Of a stretch of 14,485 nucleotides of DNA, positions 8,450 to 14,485 are shown piece by piece (position 1 is the first letter of the stretch; each line of letters starts with the position of its first letter). Location of the stretch: positions 1 through 14,485 of the forward strand of contig CAMFSN010000031.1 of NCBI GenBank assembly GCA_945983015.1. Reading direction: 5' to 3'. The notes under the pieces were generated by a model. It ran no database searches. It worked only from the letters and a program-made list of their open reading frames with translations, and was not told the DNA's origin. Made by a program: the position numbers and the translations under genes. The DNA is from an uncultured Bacteroidales bacterium. GTDB taxonomy: Bacteria > Bacteroidota > Bacteroidia > Bacteroidales > UBA932.

Positions 8450-10012
8450 ATGAAAAAGATTATCAATATACTTGCATCCCTCAGTTCCCTTCTCGTCATT
8501 AGTTCTTGCGACGGTTGGCTTGACAGGCCTTCAGTGGGAGTAATGGATGAACCTAATTTCTTCGTTTCCAACGATGCCGGATTGGGCTCTGTTTTCAAGT
8601 GTTATTATTCCCTTCACGATGTGTATGGATATGAGGTGCCTCGTTTCGCCATAGGTGATGTTTGTACTGATGATGCTGAAAAGGGTGGTTCCGATGCCGG
8701 AGACAATGCTCCGATGAACGATATGGCTTATGGTTATGCCACCTCTGCCAACAAGGTGCTTAACAATTTTTGGACACAGATGTATGCTGGAATAGGCAAC
8801 TGTAATATTTGCCTTGACAATTTCCCTATTTATGAACTTGTGGACGCTGAAGGATATCCGGTAAGCGAGGGAGAGAAGTCAAGATATACTGCGGAAGTTC
8901 GTTTCCTCAGGGCCTTTATGTATTTCGAACTTGCAAAGGCATTTGGAGGCGTTCCTATTATCACCACTACTCTTGCTCCGGCAGATTCCAGGTCTATTGT
9001 TAGGACTACTGAAGATGAGACTCTCAAGTTTATCGTCGATGAACTCGAAGCCGCGATTGAAAGCGGCGCCTTGCCTACCAAAGCCGCCTTGCCTGCCGCA
9101 GAGCTTGGCCGTGTTACACTTGAGGCTGCTTGGGCGCTCAAGGGAAAGGTTGAGATGTATTGGGCTAAGAATGATGAAAGCCACTATGCCGAGGCTCTTG
9201 CTTCCCTTCAAAATGTTATTGGAAAGTACAGCCTCGAGCCTAATTTCCAAAACCTCTGGCTCGAAGACAATTACTATTCAGATGAGGCTATTTTTGTGGA
9301 TATCAGAGGTGACGATCCGGGACAGAATATCTATGGTTCTTTCGTTCCGGTGTACTGCAGCCCACGTTCAACGGGAGCCTATGGTTTCGACCAGCCTACC
9401 CAGAACCTCGTGGATGAATTCGAAGAGGGAGACCCAAGGCTTCTGTTTACAATCATTCAGCCTGGCGACAAGTTCCCTGCAGGTTCCAAAACGGAGGTTC
9501 TCGATTTCTCCACATATCCAAGTACAGGATATCACAGCAGAAAGGCCTTTGTCGTGAAAGCTAACAGAGGTTTGGGTTGGGGAGATGATCCGTTCTCATA
9601 TATGCACCTTCGCTACGCTGATATCGTGCTGCTCTATGCAGAGGCCATTATCCGTACCGGAGGAGACAAGAGCGAGGCTGTCCGCTACATTAACGATGTC
9701 AGGACCAGAGCAAACAATTCCAGGGGAGAAGATGTGGAAGCTGTGGAAAGAGTTCTCATCATTCCTAACATTCCTCTCAAGATGGTGAGTGAAACGGACG
9801 ATCTGCTCGCCGCAGTAAAGCATGAGCGTCGCGTGGAACTTGCGATGGAATATAACCGTTATTATGATCTCAAACGCTGGGGAGAGTATGTAGATAGGAT
9901 GATGGAGGTAAGACCTGGTGCATTCCAGAAAGGTAGAAACGAGTATTTCCCGATTCCTCAGGTTGAAATCGACAGAACTGGCGGTTCAATTACCCAGAAC
10001 CCTGGTTTTTAA
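8450..10012 (+). CDS. SusD/RagB-family nutrient-binding outer-membrane lipoprotein
   Basis: Surface lipoprotein of 520 residues that forms the lid of the SusC transporter and captures glycan. The signal peptide ends in the lipobox VISSC (Cys at about residue 20), followed by DGWLDRPS, the usual SusD N-terminus. Family marks include the helical TPR-like region (YTAEVRFLRAFMYFELAKAFGGVPII at ~145-170), LRYADIVLLYAEAI (~385-398), YINDVRTRAN, the HERRVELAMEYNRYYDLKRW helix near the C-terminus, and the closing IPQVEIDRTGGSITQNPGF. Length and domain order are normal for the family. It starts five bases after susC. The sugar specificity cannot be read from the sequence. Confidence 0.97.
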   Translation: MKKIINILASLSSLLVISSCDGWLDRPSVGVMDEPNFFVSNDAGLGSVFKCYYSLHDVYGYEVPRFAIGDVCTDDAEKGGSDAGDNAPMNDMAYGYATSANKVLNNFWTQMYAGIGNCNICLDNFPIYELVDAEGYPVSEGEKSRYTAEVRFLRAFMYFELAKAFGGVPIITTTLAPADSRSIVRTTEDETLKFIVDELEAAIESGALPTKAALPAAELGRVTLEAAWALKGKVEMYWAKNDESHYAEALASLQNVIGKYSLEPNFQNLWLEDNYYSDEAIFVDIRGDDPGQNIYGSFVPVYCSPRSTGAYGFDQPTQNLVDEFEEGDPRLLFTIIQPGDKFPAGSKTEVLDFSTYPSTGYHSRKAFVVKANRGLGWGDDPFSYMHLRYADIVLLYAEAIIRTGGDKSEAVRYINDVRTRANNSRGEDVEAVERVLIIPNIPLKMVSETDDLLAAVKHERRVELAMEYNRYYDLKRWGEYVDRMMEVRPGAFQKGRNEYFPIPQVEIDRTGGSITQNPGF

Positions 10013-10034
10013 TGGTACTTGTTAATGACTCAAT

Positions 10035-10193
10035 ATGAATAAAGTCAAAACAGCAATGGGGGCAGACGCCTATTCTGCCCCTCATATAAAGGTGTATGAG
10101 ATAACACCCGAAAGCTTGATTTGCACAAGCTATAACAGTGAGCCCTTTAGCGATGAAGAGACTGATTCCGGTATTTTTGAAATTGACTATTGA
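10035..10193 (+). CDS. Small 52-residue protein between susD and the fimbrillin-like gene
   Basis: A short complete frame runs from ATG 10035 to TGA 10191-10193 and ends four bases before the next start codon. The protein begins MNKVKTAMGADAYSAPHIKV, continues with YEITPESLICTSYN and has an acidic, aromatic tail ending in GIFEIDY. The pattern Y-x-x-P-x-I-x-V-x-E-I ... ICTS followed by an acidic tail resembles a widespread class of very small Bacteroidota proteins found beside fimbrillin-like and other lipoprotein genes (from memory, no name assigned). It has no signal peptide. Tight spacing with its neighbours supports translation as part of the operon. A second ATG at 10056 could be the start, giving 45 residues. 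The function is unknown. Confidence 0.7.
   Translation: MNKVKTAMGADAYSAPHIKVYEITPESLICTSYNSEPFSDEETDSGIFEIDY
10058..10082 (+). promoter_or_regulatory. Strong stem-loop after susD (candidate mRNA-stability or processing element)
   Basis: The eight-base stem GGGGCAGA (10059-10066) pairs perfectly with TCTGCCCC (10074-10081) around a seven-base loop, and a further G-T pair closes it at 10058/10082. No U-run follows, so it is not a classic intrinsic terminator. It lies 46 bases after the susD stop, inside the start of the small reading frame. Such a structure could protect the 3' end of a susC-susD mRNA fragment or slow translation of the small protein; both are inference. Confidence 0.55.
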
Positions 10194-10197
10194 CATT

Positions 10198-11844
10198 ATG
10201 AAACGATTTTATCTATTGATTCTTGCCGGATTTGTCTTAACTCTCTCTTCTTGTAATAAGGATTTCGCTGGTACAGGGGAGATTGTCTTTTCCTGTACTA
10301 CTGATGAGAGTGCATCCTTAAAGACGAGTCTTTCTGGCGTAAATGTATTGTGGAACGAAAGCGACAGAATAAAAGTAGCATATAAGAGCGCTTCAGACCT
10401 TCAGGTTTTAAGAGAATTGGCTCCGTCATCCATTACGGAAGGCGGTGCTGTCGCCAAATTCCACGGAGGGGTGACAGATGCTTCCAATTCTACCAAATTC
10501 TATGCTGTTTACCCATCTTCCGCATTGTCTACATTTGACTATGACACTGCAGAAGGTACTCTTTCATTCCCTTCAGTGCAGACGGCTGCAAATGCTAGTT
10601 TCGGACAGGATGCGAATGTGACAACTGCCGTTGCCGATTATAACGGAGGAGAAGCGGAACTGAAGTTTAAGAATATGGGAGCTATTGTTTCTTTCACATT
10701 AAACTCTTCTGTATCAGTCAGCTCAGTGGAATTGAAATCCTCGGCAGCTTTGGCAGGAGACGTGAAGTTTATAATATCTGAGACCGGCATTTCGTCTATC
10801 GTTTCCATTGAAAACGGCAGCAAGTCAGTGAAATTGGAGGGGACTTTTGAGAATGGCGGAAAGTATTATTTCGCAGTACTCCCAGGCAATTACGATTTCT
10901 TTGAATTGGATTTCCTAAATGCTGAGGGGAAAATTGTCAAGGCTGTAAGAAATACTGCTGTTACCCTCAAGAGAAACGCTAATTTTTATCTTGGGGAACT
11001 AGAGATTCCTGAAGCTGCCTGGGGCAATGCCAATATCGCTTTGGGAAAGGCAGTTACAGCTTCTTCCAAACAGTCTACCGCCTCCAATATAACTTATGGA
11101 GATCCTGCATTTTATTGGCAGGCAGAATCGACGGGCTCTGAATATGTGATTGTGGACTTGGGCAAAGAAAGGATGTCTAATAATGTGCTTGTCAATTGGG
11201 ATTCGGGTGCTTATGCGACGAGTTTCGATATTATGCTCTCATCTGATGGGGAAAGCTATCAGACAGTATATGCAGCCCGTGGCTATATCTGTCCAGCCAA
11301 TGGAATCTGCTCTATTGTATATGAAGCTACCAAAGCCCGCTACATAAAAATTCAGATGAACAAATGCGTCAACATCTGGAATTATACTATCAAAGAACTG
11401 GAACTCTATTATGATTTGAGCTTGGAGAAGACCCCGACGAGCAATTATGCCAAAGGACAGAGCGCAAGTGCATCTTCTGCGTTTTATCCTGCTTCAAATG
11501 CCGTGATGGGAAATGAAGGCTTCTTCTGGGTGGCCACTGGACACGGCGAAGAGTGGTTCCAGGTGGATTTGGGAGAAGTGCTTCCTGTGGATAATGTAGT
11601 TGTTATCTGGCCGAGTGCCAACGCTGCGAAATCTTTCGAGCTTCAGCTTTCTTTGGATGGAACTGCCTTTACTACAGTGGCCAATGAGATAGCCTATGAT
11701 TCCGCAGCAGACCCTAAGACTGAAGGCGGCAATGCCAGGCACACCATCAATTTCCCTCGGCAAAACGCCCGCTATGTCAAGTTGCTTCTGCACGAGCCGG
11801 TGCTGAGCTGGGATTACTGGATTAACGAATTCGAAGTACATTAG
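10198..11844 (+). CDS. Fimbrillin-like domain plus two F5/8 type C domains, lipoprotein
   Basis: Lipoprotein of 548 residues. The start is ATG 10198, which gives the clean signal peptide MKRFYLLILAGFVLTLSSC (Cys at residue 19); a GTG in frame at 10138 would put 20 non-signal residues in front. Residues ~20-275 resemble the Bacteroidota fimbrillin family: KTSLSGVNVLWNESDRIKV, then FYAVYPSSALS, a KFKNMGAIVSFTL strand, and YYFAVLPGNYD. Two F5/8-type-C modules follow at about 279-415 and 418-548. The first has the same WQAE, YIKIQMNKC and YTIKELELY motifs as the modules of the upstream binding protein; the last has lost the Cys (LLLHEPVLSWDYWINEFEV). It is probably a surface glycan-binding protein that fills the SusE/F position after susD, with the fimbrillin-like part as stalk or scaffold. 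It ends two bases before the esterase gene. Confidence 0.82.
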   Translation: MKRFYLLILAGFVLTLSSCNKDFAGTGEIVFSCTTDESASLKTSLSGVNVLWNESDRIKVAYKSASDLQVLRELAPSSITEGGAVAKFHGGVTDASNSTKFYAVYPSSALSTFDYDTAEGTLSFPSVQTAANASFGQDANVTTAVADYNGGEAELKFKNMGAIVSFTLNSSVSVSSVELKSSAALAGDVKFIISETGISSIVSIENGSKSVKLEGTFENGGKYYFAVLPGNYDFFELDFLNAEGKIVKAVRNTAVTLKRNANFYLGELEIPEAAWGNANIALGKAVTASSKQSTASNITYGDPAFYWQAESTGSEYVIVDLGKERMSNNVLVNWDSGAYATSFDIMLSSDGESYQTVYAARGYICPANGICSIVYEATKARYIKIQMNKCVNIWNYTIKELELYYDLSLEKTPTSNYAKGQSASASSAFYPASNAVMGNEGFFWVATGHGEEWFQVDLGEVLPVDNVVVIWPSANAAKSFELQLSLDGTAFTTVANEIAYDSAADPKTEGGNARHTINFPRQNARYVKLLLHEPVLSWDYWINEFEVH

Positions 11845-11846
11845 TT

Positions 11847-13580
11847 ATGTTAAGGAAAAGAATTGGCATTATTTTAATGCTTTGCACGACTTTTTCTCTG
11901 AGTCTTAATGCACAGATTCAACTCGAAGAACTCGACTCTCATAAAGGAGTATATACATATCGTTATGATGATTCCGATTATTCGAGAGCATTTGCTTTTG
12001 TGGCTCCTATCTATTTTGTTTATCCGGACAAAAGTATAAGTCTGGAGGAGGCTCAGAAGCTGCTTGATGAAATGGGCTTCAATCGGGGAGCATTAAAAGA
12101 TAATGCCAATTCTTTTTTCATTATTAATCCCCTTGGTGCTCAATATGATGAGCAGGCTGATTTTGAGCGCTTCAAGGAAATCTATAATCTTGCCTTTCTG
12201 CATATCAATATAAAAGTGATAGGGATTGGCGCAGGCGCTGACTTTGTCAATAAGGCGATTGCTCCGCATTCCGAGGGCATCGCCGGAATTGTGAGTATAG
12301 GAGGAAAGCTCTCTTATGACTCTGACACCGCTGTGGTTCCGGCTTATATATGCGGAAACAATGCGTCAGAAATAGCGAAATCCTATATTTCCTCCTGTAA
12401 TGCAAGCCTTTTGCAAAAGGGGAAGGGCTATATGGTATATGAGAATAGGGATGAGCCGCTTCTGAGAGTGCTTGTGGATAAAAGGGACTCGGGAAAGTTG
12501 TCTGAAATTATGGACAGGGCTTGGGATTCCATTCTGAGCCGAAATTACAGACTTTCGAATTACAAGCATACCTGTTATGCGGGGGAAAGTTTCGGGGAAT
12601 ACCCTTTTGAATTGGCAGATTATATGTATCTGCCGAATCTGGGGATGAGGAAGAACATCGTGGAACGCCGGCTGCTTCAGGGGAAAGGAGCTTATCTTTG
12701 GTTTGAGTACTATAATGAGGTGGTTGAAGCTGCAGAAGAAGGGACGGTTCCTCTGCTGGTTCTGCTTCACGGCAATGGCAATGACCCACGCACCCAGGCA
12801 GAGACTTCCGGATTCGTTCAATTGGCAGCCAAAGAGAACTTTATGGTAATCGATCTGGAGTGGTAGGGCACCAATGGCAGAAATGAGTGGATGGGGCTGG
12901 ATGGCATCGAGCTCGTAATTAATGAAGTCTTGGAAGTGTATCCGCAGCTGGATGCGGGCAGAGTGTATGCTGAAGGTCTGTCTGCGGGAGCTTTCTGTGC
13001 GACTGCCTTGGGAATTCACAAGTCTTATCTTTTTGCGGCTGTCGGGGCCAATTCCGGTGGTGTGATATCAGGCCCTTTGACTGAAGGAATAATATATGCC
13101 ACAGGTTTCAGTCCGAAGTCCCTTTGGGCTGACGCCTCTCAGAAACGTGCTTTTGTTCAGATGCCATACTTTTCCATAGGCGGCACCATAGACGGGGCTG
13201 TTCCATATCCGAGTCATATGGATGTAAGAGATCAGTTTCCTGGAGGGCTAGGGGCACCTGAGGTTTTGCCTCCTGAAGAAAGCTCTATCTTTCAGGCCTG
13301 GAGGTTGTATCGTTTTCTAAACGGTGCAGAGCCGCTCGATGTCTTTGACACTCAATTTGATCCTGTTTTTGGTCAATTGCTTGAAAATCGCACCTCCGAA
13401 GTAATCAAAGGATATGATGTCGAAAGCGGAGAGGTCACGGTGAATGGCGTCCCTTTACTTAAACTTGTAACTGTTTTGGACTATGGACACTGGAATTTTG
13501 CCCCTGGTGCGACTATGATGTGGGATTATTTTAAACATTTTTCCAGAAACCCCGCCACCGGCGAACTGATATACTATTGA
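11847..13580 (+). pseudogene. Secreted alpha/beta-hydrolase (PHB-depolymerase-type) esterase interrupted by an in-frame amber codon
   Basis: One continuous frame of 578 codons has a single TAG at codon 340 (12864-12866). The first piece, 11847-12866, has a signal peptide (cleavage near SLNAQ, residue ~22), a degenerate hydrolase-like region in which GIGAGA carries Ala129 where a GxSxG serine would sit, and the oxyanion-loop motif LLHGNGN (His308). The second piece resumes directly after the TAG; its first ATG is at 12891, and it carries the nucleophile motif GLSAG (Ser379) and the likely catalytic His548 in DYGHWNFAPG. The 339-residue product alone therefore lacks the serine and cannot be an active esterase. 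The context EW-stop-G suits an original Gln (CAG to TAG, one transition). It would have removed acetyl or other acyl groups from the glycan. Three genes upstream also end in TAG, so codon reassignment is unlikely; recent nonsense mutation, suppression or sequencing error remain. Rest of the frame shows no further damage. Confidence 0.82.
12864..12866 (+). other. In-frame amber (TAG) codon in the esterase
   Basis: This TAG sits in frame between the oxyanion-loop segment and the nucleophile serine segment. The reading frame is the same before and after it, so no indel is involved. The surrounding residues are IDLEW before and GTNGRNEW after. Confidence 0.9.
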
Positions 13581-13755
13581 TTTAATTTTTTCTCTCCGTT
13601 CATCTCGGAGCACAGTGTTTCCAGTATAAGTACCAATACTACGAAGTGCCATTCTGCCTTCACTTCTTCCAACTAAATGGGGACCTACCAGAGGGTTTTG
13701 ACTATAAGGGACGAGAAAAAATTTTTCAGAAAAAGTGAAAAATTTTATGGAAAAA
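13581..13755. other. Intergenic region between the PUL and the rRNA promoter
   Basis: No supported gene. A five-base inverted repeat (CTCCG / CGGAG near 13596-13612) lies after the esterase stop, but the T-run is on its 5' side, so it is not a convincing + strand terminator. The last ~50 bases, 13705-13755, are very AT-rich with A- and T-tracts and could act as an UP-like element for the promoter that follows. A minus-strand open frame here is discussed under rejected items. Confidence 0.5.
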
Positions 13756-13786
13756 TTTGCAGAGTTAAAAATTATGCTTATCTTTG
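13756..13786 (+). promoter_or_regulatory. Bacteroidota-type (RpoD/ABfr) promoter of the 23S transcript
   Basis: TTTG at 13756-13759 (the -33 box) is followed after 19 bases by TATCTTTG at 13779-13786 (the -7 box), matching the known consensus TTTG-N19-TAnnTTTG. An A/T-tract region lies immediately upstream. Transcription would begin near 13791-13795, about 190 bases before the mature 23S end. The fit and the AT-rich upstream region are what an rRNA promoter of this phylum looks like. Confidence 0.8.
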
Positions 13787-13820
13787 CAATCCCTTTCGCG
13801 CTAGAGCGAATGGAAAATAA

Positions 13821-13830
13821 AGTTCTTTGA
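13821..13830 (+). promoter_or_regulatory. boxA-like antitermination motif in the rRNA leader
   Basis: AGTTCTTTGA resembles the boxA consensus TGCTCTTTA and the GTTCTTTGA motif seen in leaders and spacers of Bacteroidota rRNA operons (from memory). It lies about 30 bases after the predicted transcription start. A small hairpin, TTCGC / GCGAA at 13795-13810, precedes it. Confidence 0.5.
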
Positions 13831-13944
13831 ATTATTGAGAGAGATAACGAGGTAAAAGAAAAAGATTAGTCTAATATAGAAATTCGAGTTTTTTCGAGTT
13901 GCGAATAGAGGACTACAATTTCAAGGCAAGAGTTAGAGGGATGC

Positions 13945-13964
13945 TATAATATAATATAATATAG
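13945..13964 (+). repeat. Pentanucleotide repeat TATAA x3 plus TATAG
   Basis: Four consecutive five-base units lie 20 bases before the expected mature 23S 5' end, inside the leader. The segment probably belongs to the precursor flank that is removed during 23S processing. The TATAAT look-alikes are not promoters of the type this phylum uses. Confidence 0.7.
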
Positions 13965-13984
13965 TATTCCAATGATTCACGAAA

Positions 13985-14485
13985 GAGAAAGAGAAGAAGA
14001 GCGAACGGAGGATGCCTAGGCTTCTAGAGGCGAAGAAGGACGTGGTAAGCTGCGAAAAGCTCCGGGGATTTGCAAACAGGAAGTGATCCGGAGATATCCG
14101 AATTGGGGAACCAGTGCAGTTGAAGATTGCACACACTCGATAGAGTGAGCTAACCCAGGGAACTGAAACATCTTAGTACCTGGAGGAAGAGAAAGAAATA
14201 TCGATTCCCAAAGTAGTGGCGATCGAAATGGGAAGAGCCTAAACCGGTGGCGTTACGGCGTGACCGGGGTTGTAGGAGTTATCACAAAGTTGTGTCAAAA
14301 GAACCGGAACATTCTGGAAAGGATGACCGGAGGGGGTGAAAGTCCCGTACGGGTAGAGTTGGCATAACGAGATGACCACCTGAGTAGGGCGGGACACGTG
14401 GAATCCTGTCTGAATCTGCGACGACCATGTCGCAAGGCTAAATACTACTAGAAGACCGATAGTGAACCAGTACTGTGAAGGAAAG
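13985..14485 (+). rRNA. rrl: 23S ribosomal RNA, 5' ~500 nt (continues beyond the window)
   Basis: The sequence follows the 23S 5' end in order: GGATGCCTAGGC (14010), AGAGGCGAAGAAGGACGTG, GGGGAACTGAAACATCTTAGTACC-like segment (~14157-14181), AGTAGTGGCGATCGAA (~14213), GGAAAGGATGACCGGAGGGGGTGAAAGTCCCGTAC region (~14317-14350), and CAGTACTGTGAAGGAAAG at the end. The 5' end is placed by aligning GGATGCC with E. coli, where it lies 26 bases into the gene, so ±5 bases. Compared with most bacteria the conserved AGTAGCGGCGAGCGAA has two changes, the second (GAG to GAT) in a strongly conserved position. The gene is preceded by its own promoter, and no 16S rRNA, tRNA-Ile or tRNA-Ala lies between them. 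Confidence 0.95.

Noticed and set aside
10138..10197. GTG start at 10138 for the fimbrillin-like protein
   Set aside because: ATG 10198 starts directly with a good lipoprotein signal peptide, and the stretch before it is occupied by the small 52-codon gene in another frame.
12864..12866. Amber codon as sign of a recoded genetic code (TAG = Gln)
   Set aside because: TAG properly terminates three other genes in the window (stops at 4115-4117, 8442-8444 and 11842-11844), each followed within a few bases by the next start.
13596..13612. CTCCG/CGGAG hairpin after the esterase as an intrinsic terminator
   Set aside because: Only five pairs, and the T-run lies before rather than after the stem on the + strand.
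13455..13652. Minus-strand frame of 65 codons at the end of the esterase and into the intergenic region (open further upstream to about 13690)
   Set aside because: The part in the intergenic region translates to a plausible-looking peptide (SEGRMALRSIGTYTGNTV), but the rest runs antisense through the esterase, there is no promoter match, and I could not tie it to a family. It might be a gene remnant.
13787..13984. 16S rRNA or tRNA genes in the leader
   Set aside because: No 16S signature (such as AGAGTTTGATC) and no tRNA cloverleaf or TTCRA arm could be found in this stretch.
1..14485. CRISPR array, insertion sequence, attachment site or integrase
   Set aside because: No regularly spaced direct repeats, transposase or integrase frames, or paired terminal inverted repeats were seen.

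Overview
The window comes from a Bacteroidota genome, most likely a gut- or rumen-type Bacteroidales. It holds a SusC/SusD pair, several lipoproteins with short lipoboxes, a TTTG-N19-TAnnTTTG promoter of the Bacteroidota type, and a Bacteroidota-like 23S rRNA 5' end. All genes lie on the + strand.

Bases 2-13580 form one tightly packed polysaccharide-utilisation locus (PUL). Gaps between genes run from short overlaps to about 22 nt. In order it encodes: an N-acylglucosamine 2-epimerase (5' end outside the window); a DUF4434 lipoprotein; an IPT/TIG plus three F5/8-type-C lipoprotein (candidate surface glycan-binding protein); a lipoprotein that looks like a six-hairpin (alpha/alpha)6 glycosidase; the SusC-like TonB-dependent porin; the SusD-like lipoprotein; a 52-codon small protein; a fimbrillin-like plus two F5/8-type-C lipoprotein; and a secreted alpha/beta-hydrolase esterase broken by one in-frame amber codon. 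A plausible division of labour is this: the F5/8C lipoproteins and SusD bind glycan at the cell surface, the DUF4434 and six-hairpin proteins cleave it, the esterase would have removed acyl groups, SusC imports the oligosaccharide, and the epimerase works on released sugars (GlcNAc/ManNAc-type) in the cytoplasm. No regulator and no well-known glycoside hydrolase family is visible, so the substrate is open.

Bases 13581-13984 are non-coding and AT-rich. They contain a near-perfect Bacteroidota promoter, a boxA-like antitermination motif and a leader. Bases from about 13985 to the window end are the first ~500 nt of 23S rRNA. No 16S rRNA and no spacer tRNAs lie between the promoter and the 23S.

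Main points for a second look: a 23S gene with its own promoter and no 16S in front; a ten-G tract in the DUF4434 gene that fits ON/OFF phase variation; the amber codon in the esterase; an unannotated small gene and a strong stem-loop between susD and the fimbrillin-like gene; and an esterase with a first hydrolase-like domain whose nucleophile position is alanine.
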